Positions 7,378 to 16,348 of a DNA stretch of 64,000 bases are shown piece after piece. The stretch lies in assembly GCF_030551875.1 (NCBI RefSeq), contig NZ_JAUOZU010000007.1, forward strand, positions 124,001-188,000. The letters run 5' to 3'. Below the pieces are notes generated by a model that saw nothing but the letters and a program-made list of their open reading frames with translations, ran no database searches and was not told the DNA's origin. The translations under genes were made by a program, and so were the position numbers. Position 1 is the stretch's first letter. Each line of letters opens with the position of its first letter. Origin of the DNA: Fluviirhizobium alvei (GTDB lineage Bacteria > Pseudomonadota > Alphaproteobacteria > Rhizobiales > Rhizobiaceae).

Positions 7378-9246
7378 ATGAAATTGACGATTGCTCGCAG
7401 CATCACCATGTTCGGCGCCATCGTAATGGTCGGCTTCCTTGCCGCAGTCGGCGTCATGACTTTCGCACTCGAACAACTCAAGATCAACGGTCCGTATTAT
7501 GAGCGTATCGTCAACGGCAAGGATCTCGTCGCTGATATCCTTCCGCCGCCCATGTTCATCGTCGAGACCTACATGCTTGCCAACGAGCTGACCGAAGACC
7601 CTTCGCTCGCCACAAGCCACATCAAGCGCATGGAGGAACTCGAACAGGAGTACCGCGGCCGGATTGCCTATTGGGACAAATCCACGCTTTCGCCGGAGTT
7701 CAAGCGCTATCTTACTGATAACCTGATTCCCGCAACCGAGACATTCTTCAACGCTCTGCGTACGGACTTCATTCCTGCCGCGAAAAATGGGGATGCGGCC
7801 GATCTTCGCGCCCATCTCATGGATCTGCGCGGCCTCTACAGGGCTCAGAAGGCTTCCGTCGAAACCTTGGTGAAGATGGCAAATACGGAGCTTGCCGCCG
7901 CCGAGGACGAAGGCAATGTGACGGCCATATTCTTCAAGCGCATGGCTATGCTCATGTCGGTCGTCGCCATTGTCCTGTTGATCATCGGTGTCACCTTTGC
8001 CCACCGCCGCGCCGTCGTGGCCATCCAGCGCATGTCCGCCTACATGAAGAAGCTCGCGGCCGGCGACTATTCGGAAGCCGTGCCCTATGTCAGCCGTCAG
8101 GATGAAATCGGCGAGATGGCCGCTTCCGTGAACATCTTCCGTCAGGCTGGCCTGGAAAAGATCGAGCTCGAGGAAGCCAACCGCCAGCAATCGGCTCTCA
8201 CCGATGCCGAACGCAACCTGCGGCTCGATGAGAAGAACCGCCAGGCTGCAGCCCTCGAAAAGGTCGTAAAGGAACTCGGCGCCGGTCTCGAACGCCTGTC
8301 TCAATGCAACATTCGCATGACGCTCGATGAACCTTTCGAAGGCGAATTCGAAGTTCTCCGCCGGGACTTCAACACATCGATCTCGACTTTCCAGCAGGCC
8401 CTGACACAGGTTCTAGACAAGGCTTTCGAAATCAACCGCTCGTGCGGCGAAATGAAATCCTCCGCGGATCAACTGTCCAAGCGCACCGAACAGCAGGCGG
8501 CAGCCCTTGAAGAGACTGCAGCGGCGCTTGAAGAGATCTCGGTCAATGTCAAGAACTCCGCCGAGCGGGCAAATGTAACGCGGAACCGGGCGCAGGATGT
8601 CCGTCGCGATGTCATCGCCTCGACCAATGTCGTCCAGAACGCCGTCGCCGCGATGGAGCGGATCGAGCATGCCTCGCGCCAGATCGGCACCATCACGACC
8701 GTGATCGACGAGATCGCCTTCCAGACCAACCTGCTTGCTCTCAATGCCGGCGTTGAAGCGGCGCGTGCTGGTGAAGCCGGCAAGGGTTTTGCCGTCGTTG
8801 CCCAGGAAGTGCGTGAGCTCGCCCAGCGCTCCGCCCATGCAGCAAAGGAAATCAGCAGCCTCATTGCCAAGTCGAACGAGGAAGTATCGGGCGGCGTGCA
8901 TCTCGTCCGCAATACCGGCGAGGCGCTCAACAAGATCGAGAAATATATCACCGATATCACTTCCGATGTCGAAGCGATGGCGCATGCGACGGAAGAGCAA
9001 GCGACGGGCCTTTCGGAAGTCACCTCGGCCGTCAACCAGATGGACCAGATCACCCAGCAGAATGCAGCCATGGTGGAAGAATCCGCCGCCGCCACCCATG
9101 CACTCGCCGACAATGCAGGCCAGTTGACCGATCTCGTCAACCGCTTCCAGCTCAACCGGCGTAATCGGCCGCGCGATACGGACGATGAACGCAGCCGCAC
9201 CCAGCAACTGCGTCGCAATGCTGATATGGGTTATCGAGCTGCCTGA
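7378..9246 (+). CDS. Methyl-accepting chemotaxis protein
   Basis: 622 residues: membrane helix 1 at about 9-30, a periplasmic helical sensor of about 150 residues, helix 2 at about 190-208, HAMP at 210-265, and a signalling domain with the conserved hairpin tip [19 protein letters not shown] (443-461). It senses an extracytoplasmic stimulus and controls CheA at the receptor array. No C-terminal NWETF-type CheR-binding pentapeptide is present (the end is ADMGYRAA). The ligand is unknown. AGGGG precedes the ATG by about nine bases. It is monocistronic and ends at a strong terminator; no che genes are near. Confidence 0.95.
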   Translation: MKLTIARSITMFGAIVMVGFLAAVGVMTFALEQLKINGPYYERIVNGKDLVADILPPPMFIVETYMLANELTEDPSLATSHIKRMEELEQEYRGRIAYWDKSTLSPEFKRYLTDNLIPATETFFNALRTDFIPAAKNGDAADLRAHLMDLRGLYRAQKASVETLVKMANTELAAAEDEGNVTAIFFKRMAMLMSVVAIVLLIIGVTFAHRRAVVAIQRMSAYMKKLAAGDYSEAVPYVSRQDEIGEMAASVNIFRQAGLEKIELEEANRQQSALTDAERNLRLDEKNRQAAALEKVVKELGAGLERLSQCNIRMTLDEPFEGEFEVLRRDFNTSISTFQQALTQVLDKAFEINRSCGEMKSSADQLSKRTEQQAAALEETAAALEEISVNVKNSAERANVTRNRAQDVRRDVIASTNVVQNAVAAMERIEHASRQIGTITTVIDEIAFQTNLLALNAGVEAARAGEAGKGFAVVAQEVRELAQRSAHAAKEISSLIAKSNEEVSGGVHLVRNTGEALNKIEKYITDITSDVEAMAHATEEQATGLSEVTSAVNQMDQITQQNAAMVEESAAATHALADNAGQLTDLVNRFQLNRRNRPRDTDDERSRTQQLRRNADMGYRAA

Positions 9247-9257
9247 TCTTCATGAAC

Positions 9258-9290
9258 AGCCAGCGCCGCGACAAGCGGCGCTGGCTTTGC
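9258..9290. terminator. Terminator between the chemoreceptor and the convergent metalloprotease
   Basis: Perfect 12-base stem AGCCAGCGCCGC / GCGGCGCTGGCT (9258-9269 with 9275-9286), loop GACAA, then TTGCCTGTT. Placed between two convergent genes, it can serve both, best for the + strand. Confidence 0.82.
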
Positions 9291-9298
9291 CTGTTCTC

Positions 9299-10801
9299 TC
9301 AGAACAGGAAATCACCCTTCTGCATATCGTTGATCTGGAATCCATCCACCACGATCTGTGCGGTGCCGACCTTGATCACGAGATCGCCATCGACATTGCT
9401 CATTCTGGACTTGAGCTCGTTGTATGTATCGATGCCGGAGAGTCTGCTGACATCGATGTAATCGGCATGCGTGAAGTCGATGATCGTATCCGTCCCGCCG
9501 CCGGCATAGAACATGAAAAAGTCTCCGCCGTTGCCGCCGGTCAGAGCGTCATTGCCGAAGCCGCCATCCAGCCAGTCCTCGCCGGCCCCGCCAACGAGTT
9601 CATCACGTCCGGACGAACCCAGCAGAGTATCGTCACCGCCCACGCCAATCAGCATATTGTCCTGCTCATTGCCGATGAGGAAATCGGCACCGAAGCCACC
9701 AACCGCATTTTCGATCACGGCACCATGCGCAATCGAGAAGCCACCATCGATCGCGTGAAGTTTCTTGTTCGAGAAATCCAGAACCTGCGAGAAGAAGCCA
9801 CCGGCGTGATGCCACTGATCAAATATGCCTGCTTTCAGATCTTTGTCGAAATAGGAAACCAGATCGACAGCCTTGAGCTGGGCAAAGAGTGCCTTCAAAT
9901 CCGCGCTGATCCCTGCCGTATTGAGCGTCGCATCATTGAGATTGATGATCGACGATTTGCCTGAACCCGAATACTGGATCGTGTCCTCCCCACCGGAATC
10001 CCAGATGCAGTAATAAGCGCGGCCGATCATGACATCGCCCTCATCAAGCTGCAGATTTCCACCCTTGGCGTCCATCAGCGTATAGAAGGATTTGCCTTCG
10101 GCATAGGCTTCCTTGCCGTAAAGCCCCTGGAGCGCGGCAACATCAAGCGCCATCATCGACACGGCGTGACCGTACTTAACCCCGTCCGAAGCCCCCTTAT
10201 AGGACATGACAGAGTACATCTCGTTGTCCATGTATTGGCCGACTTCCGGCAAGGGCGGTATGCCGGTTTTCTCCTGGTGTGTATGCTTGAGGCCAAGGCT
10301 ATGACCAATCTCATGGATGACGGTCCAGTTGGCATACTCCCCGCCGCCCTTCTCGGGCGTTGCCGTCATCTGCGAAAGCGCGCTGTTGAAGGCGCCGATC
10401 GACCAGGCATTGCCCGCGCCGTGCATGGCGTTACCGGGAAACTGGAAGAAACCTTCCGTGGTGGAATCCGGCCGGTCATCCGTGCTGGTCAGAACGAAAT
10501 CGACTTGGTTGACATTGCTCGTGAAGGAGAAATCCAGCTGGCTGACGGAATCGATCATGCCATAGGCACGTTCAGACAAAGTCGCGAACGCGAATGTTGC
10601 ATCGGGCTTGGCGCCGTTACCGAAAATGGCCTTGAACATGGCCGCAAACTCTGTGTCGAGCGTCAGCGCACTTTGGGTGCCAAAACCGTACTGGAGACTG
10701 GTCTCTCCCCAGATCTTGTTTGCCGTGATGGCATTCAGCAGCTTCACCCCGCTCTGGGGGATAGAACCCGTATTCAGGTCCTTCGTTGTCAATTGAGCCA
10801 T
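9299..10801 (-). CDS. M10-type (serralysin-like) RTX metalloprotease
   Basis: 500 residues from the ATG at 10801. The zinc motif HEIGHSLGLKH (H163, E164, H167, H173) and Met-turn SVMSY (M199) define a metzincin protease. Residues about 368-430 carry RTX repeats (GNEQDNMLIGVGGDDTLLG) that bind Ca2+, and the tail ends KGDFLF, a type I secretion signal with no N-terminal signal peptide. Such enzymes are exported unfolded and activated by calcium outside the cell. Residues 1-90 precede the protease core without a clear Zn-binding propeptide. No T1SS genes lie in the window. The 5' side adjoins a MITE-like element and fhs. Confidence 0.9.
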   Translation of the reverse strand: MAQLTTKDLNTGSIPQSGVKLLNAITANKIWGETSLQYGFGTQSALTLDTEFAAMFKAIFGNGAKPDATFAFATLSERAYGMIDSVSQLDFSFTSNVNQVDFVLTSTDDRPDSTTEGFFQFPGNAMHGAGNAWSIGAFNSALSQMTATPEKGGGEYANWTVIHEIGHSLGLKHTHQEKTGIPPLPEVGQYMDNEMYSVMSYKGASDGVKYGHAVSMMALDVAALQGLYGKEAYAEGKSFYTLMDAKGGNLQLDEGDVMIGRAYYCIWDSGGEDTIQYSGSGKSSIINLNDATLNTAGISADLKALFAQLKAVDLVSYFDKDLKAGIFDQWHHAGGFFSQVLDFSNKKLHAIDGGFSIAHGAVIENAVGGFGADFLIGNEQDNMLIGVGGDDTLLGSSGRDELVGGAGEDWLDGGFGNDALTGGNGGDFFMFYAGGGTDTIIDFTHADYIDVSRLSGIDTYNELKSRMSNVDGDLVIKVGTAQIVVDGFQINDMQKGDFLF

Positions 10802-10940
10802 GGAAGTACTTTCTCTTCGAAGATATGAGCAGCAAGAATCATCGGATGCATCTTGCCTGCGCCAATAAAACAAGCAAGAACCCCCGCATTCCCGCCGGTC
10901 GAAGAAGAAACGTTTTGGAAAGCTCCGATATTCAGATCAT

Positions 10941-10970
10941 TCGGGGGCGAAACACCGGCAACGCCCCCGA
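10941..10970. repeat. GC-rich hairpin downstream of fhs
   Basis: TCGGGGGCG (10941-10949) pairs with CGCCCCCGA (10962-10970), followed on the + strand by TTTATT. It lies between the end of fhs and the start of the metalloprotease and could halt transcription, but the minus-strand side, which fhs would need, lacks a T run. Confidence 0.6.
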
Positions 10971-10974
10971 TTTA

Positions 10975-11009
10975 TTCCAAGCGCCGATGATAGGAACCGA
11001 CGCTTGGTA
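10975..11009. mobile_element. Short MITE-like element, internal deletion form
   Basis: 35 bases: TTCCAAGCGCCGATGATAGG, then AACCGA and CGCTTGGTA. The ends are inverted (CCAAGCG/CGCTTGG) and the core GATGATAGGAACCG is shared with copies at 29934 and 57935. It is flanked by TTA on both sides (10972-10974 and 11010-11012), a 3-bp TNA target duplication. It sits 12 bases beyond the fhs stop. Confidence 0.75.
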
Positions 11010-11021
11010 TTACGACGCAAA

Positions 11022-12701
11022 TCAGAACAGACCTTCGATCTGCCCCATGTCGTTAAGGAAAATCCGCTCCGACGATGGCGACTTGGGCAAGCCAGGCATG
11101 GTCATGATCTCACCGGTGATGACGACGATGAAGCCGGCACCTGCGGACAGGCGCACTTCGCGAACCGGAACGGTGTGGCCCGAGGGGGCACCACGCAGGT
11201 TCGGATCGGTCGAGAAGGAATATTGCGTCTTGGCCATGCAGATCGGCAGATTGCCATAACCTTGATCTTCCCAGGCCTTGAGCTGGTCGCGGACGGACTT
11301 GTCTGCGATCACTTCGCCGGCATGGTAGATCGACTTGGCGATGGTTTCGATCTTCTGGAACAACGGCATGTCATCCGGATAGAGCGGCGCAAACTGCGAC
11401 TGGCCGGATTCGGCGAGCTGGACGACTTTGTTGGCGAGCTCCTCAATGCCGGCGGAACCCTGCGCCCAATGCTTGCAAAGAACGGCTTCGGCGCCGAGGG
11501 TTGCGACATAGTCCTTGATCGCCTGGATCTCGCCTTCGGTATCAGAGACGAAATGGTTGATGCCGACCACCACCGGAACGCCGAACTTCTTGACGTTCTG
11601 GATGTGGCGGCCCAGGTTGGCGCAGCCCTTCTTGACGGCTTCGATGTTTTCCTGACCAAGGTCGTCCTTCTTGACGCCACCGTTCATTTTCATCGCACGC
11701 GCGGTGGCGACGATGACAGCCACATCAGGCTTCAGGCCCGCCTTGCGGCACTTTATATCGAAGAATTTTTCAGCACCCAGATCGGCGCCGAAACCGGCTT
11801 CGGTGACGACATAGTCGGCAAGTTTCAGCGCGGTGGTCGTCGCCACGACGGAGTTGCAGCCATGCGCGATATTGGCGAACGGACCGCCATGCACGAAGGC
11901 CGGATTATTCTCGAGCGTCTGCACGAGGTTCGGCTGCATCGCATCCTTCAGCAGCACGGTCATGGCACCATCGGCCTTGATGTCGCGGGCGAAAACCGGG
12001 CTCTTGTCGCGGCGGTAGCCGATGATGATGTTGCCGAGACGCTTTTCGAGATCCTTGAGGTCCATCGACAGGCAGAGGATCGCCATCACTTCCGACGCGA
12101 CCGTGATGTCGAAGCCGGCTTCGCGCGGATAGCCGTTGGCAACGCCGCCCAGCGAACAGACGATTTCACGCAATGCGCGGTCGTTCATGTCCATGACGCG
12201 GCGCCAGGCGATGCGGCGGATATCGATATTCTGTTCGTTGCCCCAGTAGATATGGTTGTCGATCAGAGCGGCAAGCAGATTGTGGGCAGAGGTGATGGCG
12301 TGAAAGTCGCCGGTGAAATGGAGGTTCATGTCCTCCATCGGCACGACCTGGGCGTAACCGCCGCCGGCAGCGCCACCCTTGACGCCGAAGCAGGGGCCGA
12401 GCGAGGCTTCGCGGATGCAGACAACGGCCTTCTTGCCAATGCGGTTGAGGCCATCGCCAAGACCGACGGTGGTCGTGGTCTTTCCTTCGCCGGCTGGCGT
12501 CGGGTTGATCGCGGTCACCAGAACCAGGCGACCGTTGGGACGCGACTGCTGCTGGGCAATGAATTCGGCCGAGATTTTTGCCTTGTCATGGCCATAGGGA
12601 AGAAGATGATCGGAACCGATGCCCAGCTTGGCGCCGATTTCCATGATATTCTTCTTTTTAGCCGCGCGAGCGATCTCGATATCGGATTTGACTTCTGCCA
12701 T
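11022..12701 (-). CDS. fhs: Formate-tetrahydrofolate ligase
   Basis: 559 residues, the usual length. It joins formate to tetrahydrofolate with ATP, giving 10-formyl-THF for one-carbon metabolism. Visible motifs are the P-loop region [33 protein letters not shown] and the ending [14 protein letters not shown]. The ATG at 12701 ([11 protein letters not shown]) has GGGAGG seven bases upstream; an upstream in-frame start is not needed. It is monocistronic, with no folD or purU beside it. Confidence 0.97.
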   Translation of the reverse strand: MAEVKSDIEIARAAKKKNIMEIGAKLGIGSDHLLPYGHDKAKISAEFIAQQQSRPNGRLVLVTAINPTPAGEGKTTTTVGLGDGLNRIGKKAVVCIREASLGPCFGVKGGAAGGGYAQVVPMEDMNLHFTGDFHAITSAHNLLAALIDNHIYWGNEQNIDIRRIAWRRVMDMNDRALREIVCSLGGVANGYPREAGFDITVASEVMAILCLSMDLKDLEKRLGNIIIGYRRDKSPVFARDIKADGAMTVLLKDAMQPNLVQTLENNPAFVHGGPFANIAHGCNSVVATTTALKLADYVVTEAGFGADLGAEKFFDIKCRKAGLKPDVAVIVATARAMKMNGGVKKDDLGQENIEAVKKGCANLGRHIQNVKKFGVPVVVGINHFVSDTEGEIQAIKDYVATLGAEAVLCKHWAQGSAGIEELANKVVQLAESGQSQFAPLYPDDMPLFQKIETIAKSIYHAGEVIADKSVRDQLKAWEDQGYGNLPICMAKTQYSFSTDPNLRGAPSGHTVPVREVRLSAGAGFIVVITGEIMTMPGLPKSPSSERIFLNDMGQIEGLF

Positions 12702-12867
12702 TGACTTCCTCCCTGAACATTTTGACATTCGGCAATTCCTGAACACGCTGGATTTCGCTCAGTCAAAAAGCCGGCCTGTAACGATATGAGCCTGATCATC
12801 GATCCGCATGCAGCGCCTGTTTTGTCGCGAACTGGACAAAATGCGACATCGACGATGAATAGCCTCT

Positions 12868-13791
12868 TCACATGAGAAGAAAGTCCTGCGGCAATGGCAG
12901 CGGATCGACATCTTTCTCGCCGAGGCTCTCGCGAAGGTTATTCTCGATCATTTTCGTCATCGCCTGCAACGCCAACCCGTTCGGATTCGTCTCGAACGGT
13001 GTTTCGAGATGTTCACTCAAGGCATCAAGACCAAAGAAGGCATAGGCGACGATGGCGCTGGCAACCGGTGTAAACCAGCCGAGCGAATCCTGAAAGCCGA
13101 ACGGCAACAGCACGCAGAAGAGATAGGCCGTGCGGTGAAGCAGAAGCGTATAGGCGAATGGCACCGGCGTATTGGCGATGCGTTCGCAGGCCGCTTGCAC
13201 CAGCCCCATGCGACCGACCGATTGGTCGAGCGACTGGTAGAGAATATCGGATAAGGTACCCTCGGCGCGCAGGCGGGCCAGTTCGCCGGAAATCATCCGC
13301 AGGCAGGCATCCGTGGGTCGGCGCATCCCGGCGACCTCTGTCTTGAAGCGGTCCGGTATGAAGGAACGCCACCTGTCGCCATCTGGCCCTCCTGCCCGCA
13401 ATTGTCCTCTCAGCGCGTGCGAAAAGGCAATCGTAAGACGGACAAGATCGCTTCGAACCGACAGCCCGTCAGGGATCCCGTCAAGAACGAGGGTCTGGCG
13501 GGCGAAATGCCGGGACACCGCAATCAGCTCCCCCCATTGGCGGCGCGCCTCCCACCAGCGGTCGTAGCAGGCATTGTTGCGAAACCCGAGAAAGATCGAC
13601 AGGGCGATGCCGACCAGCGCGAAGGGCGCGCCATTGATGGAAGGCACCCAATCGGGCCAATGGTGATGGGCCGCCACCACCAGGAGGGAAAGAATACTGA
13701 CGCCAACGAGCTGGCCCACGATATCGGGGATGATCGACCCTTTGAGAATGAAGAACAGTTTCCAGAGGGGCGGTCGTGGTCGTATGATCAT
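12868..13791 (-). CDS. Bestrophin-like (UPF0187) membrane channel
   Basis: 307 residues from the ATG at 13791, with GAGG five bases upstream. The family core FLGFRNNACYDRWWEARRQWG sits after the second membrane segment, and four membrane segments are evident (SILSLLVVAAHHHW, FALVGIALSIFLGF, FAYTLLLHRTAYLFCVLLPFG, VASAIVAYAFFGLDAL). Bacterial bestrophins form pentameric ion channels, mainly for monovalent ions. The physiological role here is unknown. It diverges from a UPF0114 membrane gene. Confidence 0.85.
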   Translation of the reverse strand: MIIRPRPPLWKLFFILKGSIIPDIVGQLVGVSILSLLVVAAHHHWPDWVPSINGAPFALVGIALSIFLGFRNNACYDRWWEARRQWGELIAVSRHFARQTLVLDGIPDGLSVRSDLVRLTIAFSHALRGQLRAGGPDGDRWRSFIPDRFKTEVAGMRRPTDACLRMISGELARLRAEGTLSDILYQSLDQSVGRMGLVQAACERIANTPVPFAYTLLLHRTAYLFCVLLPFGFQDSLGWFTPVASAIVAYAFFGLDALSEHLETPFETNPNGLALQAMTKMIENNLRESLGEKDVDPLPLPQDFLLM

Positions 13792-13970
13792 GGGGACCTC
13801 GATGGACGGCAATTGATCCAGCTCTATCGCTTGTAAATGCCCGGCACCATTCCCGGGGCGACATGCTGCTGCAACAATACTGCCTCTATACGCCCTTGAG
13901 CGCGGAATCTTGTTGCGCTCGCGAGCGCGCCTTTCTATGGAAACTGAAATATCTCCGGAGACAGGAAGCA

Positions 13971-14498
13971 ATGAAAGCGATTGAACTGACAATCGAACGT
14001 ATCCTTCTGGCCAGCCGCTGGATCCTCGTCCTCTTTTACATCGGCCTGGCCGCTGCGCTGCTCGTCTACGGCGTCTCGTTCATTTTCAAGTTCCTGAAGG
14101 TGGTGACCCATGTGGTCGATTACACCGAGGCCGAGATGATCCTCGCCATGCTGGGATTGATCGATGCCGCACTTGTTGCCAGCCTGATCGTGATGGTGAT
14201 GATCTCCGGCTACGAAAACTTCGTCAGCCGCTTCGATGAAGACGATGCCGAGGTCTCATTTCTCGGCAAGCTCGACTCGGGCAGCCTCAAGATCAAGGTC
14301 GCATCCTCCATCGTGGCCATCTCCTCGATCCATCTGCTGCAGGTATTCCTCAATTCCGGCCAGTACGACAACATGAAGCTCATCCTGTTGACGTTGATCC
14401 ATCTTGCCTTCGTTATCTCCGCGTTGATGCTTGGCTTCCTCGAACGGATCATGTCGGGTTTGAAATCGACGACCGGCAAGGACGACGGCGAGCATTAG
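13971..14498 (+). CDS. UPF0114 (YqhA) family membrane protein
   Basis: 175 residues from the ATG at 13971 with AGGA five bases upstream. The N-terminus MKAIELTIERILLASRWILV and the stretch MVMISGYENFVSR are UPF0114 signatures, and four membrane helices are predicted by eye. Function is not established. A longer upstream frame exists but lacks an RBS. The Lrp-type regulator follows 27 bases later and may be cotranscribed. Confidence 0.85.
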   Translation: MKAIELTIERILLASRWILVLFYIGLAAALLVYGVSFIFKFLKVVTHVVDYTEAEMILAMLGLIDAALVASLIVMVMISGYENFVSRFDEDDAEVSFLGKLDSGSLKIKVASSIVAISSIHLLQVFLNSGQYDNMKLILLTLIHLAFVISALMLGFLERIMSGLKSTTGKDDGEH

Positions 14499-14525
14499 AG
14501 TGGAAATCGCACCGGAGCATGACGC

Positions 14526-14987
14526 ATGAAGGATCTCGACAAGATCGATCGAAAAATCCTCAATCTGCTGCAGTTCGACGGACGTTTGACAAATGCCGAA
14601 CTGGCGGAAAAGGTGGCCCTGTCTCCCACGGCAACCTCCGAACGTGTCAAGCGGCTGACCCGTGACGGGTTCATTACCGGTTACATGGCGCTCGTTTCGC
14701 CTGCGTCGCTCGGGCTCAATCTTCTCGTGTTCGTCGAGGTCAAGCTCGACCGCACCACCCCCGACGTATTCGAAGCCTTCGCGACGGCTGTGCGACGCAG
14801 TCCCGCCGTGATGGAGTGCCATATGGTGGCAGGCGGCTTCGACTATCTGGTCAAGGCGCGGGTGGCCGGCATGGAGGCTTACCGCCAGTTTCTCAGCGAA
14901 GTGATCCTGCCCCTTCCCGGTGTACGCGAAACCCATACCTATGCTGTCATGGAGGAAGTGAAGTCGGCATCACGCCTGCCCATCTGA
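14526..14987 (+). CDS. Lrp/AsnC family transcriptional regulator
   Basis: 153 residues: an N-terminal winged helix-turn-helix (DRKILNLLQFDGRLTNAELA, then LSPTATSERVKRL) and a C-terminal RAM ligand-binding domain (GGFDYLVKARV, LPGVRETHTYAVMEEVK). Such proteins bind an amino acid and control amino-acid or related genes, forming octamers. The target is not evident, since neither neighbour is an amino-acid enzyme. The gene lies just downstream of the UPF0114 gene on the same strand. Confidence 0.9.
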   Translation: MKDLDKIDRKILNLLQFDGRLTNAELAEKVALSPTATSERVKRLTRDGFITGYMALVSPASLGLNLLVFVEVKLDRTTPDVFEAFATAVRRSPAVMECHMVAGGFDYLVKARVAGMEAYRQFLSEVILPLPGVRETHTYAVMEEVKSASRLPI

Positions 14988-15129
14988 CCACCTCGTCGCG
15001 CGGTGTGCGGAAATGGAGCGCACCCGGAAACAAAAATTGAATTGCGCGCTCAAGTCCTTTTGAATAGGACTGATATATTAGCGCAATGCCGGATGGACAT
15101 GGTCCTTCCTTGTTTTGAGAGGTTTCCTC

Positions 15130-15837
15130 ATGCCGCTTTACGACGCTATTGAAAGCGCGTCGTGCAAGGAGACTCTTGTCGCGGCGTTTTTCCGGGTCAG
15201 TGCCGAGTTTGGTTTCAAGGCGGCCACGTTGTTGAAGCTGCCGTCGCGCACCGACCATACCGTGGCCGAACTCATTCTCGAAAGCGAGTTAACGCGCGAT
15301 TTCTTCGAGCGGTGCGACAGCTTGGGCGATGTCAGCAAATGCCCCCTCTACGAGGCGGCGCGCGGCACCATTCTGCCGAGCTATTGGGCTCTTGATCAAC
15401 TGGCGGAACATCACGCCAGGCTGTCTCAAACTGTCAATCCTGTCTTGCAGCACTATCTCGATACCGGACTTCGCGCGACCACACTTCTGCCGCTGACATC
15501 GCTGGACGGCTCACGCCATATCGCCCGGTTTGATGGCGTTGCTCCGAAACTCTCGCGCCGTTCGCTGAACGATCTCGTCGCACTGACCATGCGATTCTTC
15601 GATTCCTACGATCGCAAGCGCTTTCCGATGACGGCCAACCCCGTCGGACTCACAGAGCGCGAACTTGAATCGTTGCGGTGGACTGCAATGGGGAAAACAA
15701 CTTCGGAAATCAGCCGGATCGTCGGCCTTTCGGAACATACGGTCAACGCCTACCTCAACAATGCGATCCGGAAGCTTGATTGCACCAACCGGACACAACT
15801 CGTCGCCAAAGCATTGCGGATGCGTCTTATTAGCTGA
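15130..15837 (+). CDS. LuxR-family regulator, orphan
   Basis: 235 residues. The C-terminus is a GerE/LuxR helix-turn-helix (LTERELESLRWTAMGKTTSE, then VGLSEHTVNAYLNNAIRKLD). The first ~170 residues have the size of an autoinducer-binding domain, but the Trp/Tyr/Asp set that contacts acyl-homoserine lactones is not convincingly present. No LuxI-type synthase is in the window, so it may be a LuxR solo or a regulator of motility or surface traits like VisN/VisR. The ATG at 15130 is preceded by GAGAGG; a TTG five codons earlier is possible. Confidence 0.85.
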   Translation: MPLYDAIESASCKETLVAAFFRVSAEFGFKAATLLKLPSRTDHTVAELILESELTRDFFERCDSLGDVSKCPLYEAARGTILPSYWALDQLAEHHARLSQTVNPVLQHYLDTGLRATTLLPLTSLDGSRHIARFDGVAPKLSRRSLNDLVALTMRFFDSYDRKRFPMTANPVGLTERELESLRWTAMGKTTSEISRIVGLSEHTVNAYLNNAIRKLDCTNRTQLVAKALRMRLIS

Positions 15838-15909
15838 TCCTGCCGCACCAGGCGGCAAGACCAATGTCATGGATCCGACGCAACATCCTGTCGGACCCAG
15901 ACGAAGGTT

Positions 15910-16227
15910 TCAAGCTGCCGACTTGCTCAGCCCGGTTTCACCGTAAATCGATTCCAGCGCGCGCAGAAGTTCGAGAACCTGAGACGCATTGCTGGAATAA
16001 TAGATGGTCTGGGCATCACGACGCGTGCGCACAAGCTTTTGCGCGCGCAGCTTGGAGAGATGCTGAGACAATGCCGATTGGCTGAGACCGACCTGATTGG
16101 CCAGAACGCCGACCGGCACCTCTCCATTCACGAGATTGCAGAGGATCAGGAGCCTTTTAGGGTTGGCCATTGCCGACAAAAGTGCCGCGGCAGCATTCGA
16201 GTTTTCCGAGACTACATGAGTGTTCAT
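15910..16227 (-). CDS. nolR: NolR-like ArsR-family repressor
   Basis: 105 residues. The winged-helix core LLSAMANPKRLLILCNLVNG, VGLSQSALSQHLSKLRAQKL and TRRDAQTIYYSS is almost the same as rhizobial NolR, which represses nodulation, exopolysaccharide and conjugation genes. There are no Cys metal-site residues of ArsR in the recognition helix. The ATG at 16227 is used; the Shine-Dalgarno is weak. Orthology to NolR rather than a paralogue is inference. Confidence 0.78.
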   Translation of the reverse strand: MNTHVVSENSNAAAALLSAMANPKRLLILCNLVNGEVPVGVLANQVGLSQSALSQHLSKLRAQKLVRTRRDAQTIYYSSNASQVLELLRALESIYGETGLSKSAA

Positions 16228-16348
16228 ATGAAATATCTTTCGCCCCTCGTTCTTGCACGCCTGCCCAACAAGCGTGCAGCAGCTTGAAACAGAATGGAAA
16301 AACATAAGCAAAGGAAACTGTTTCTGTATATTACTAAATTTAGCGTAC

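Noticed and set aside
10941-10970. Rho-independent terminator for fhs
   Set aside because: The minus-strand side of the hairpin is followed by ATGATCTG, not a T run, so it is listed only as a hairpin.
15130-15837. Complete quorum-sensing pair
   Set aside because: No LuxI-type synthase in the window and the acyl-homoserine-lactone contact residues are not convincing.
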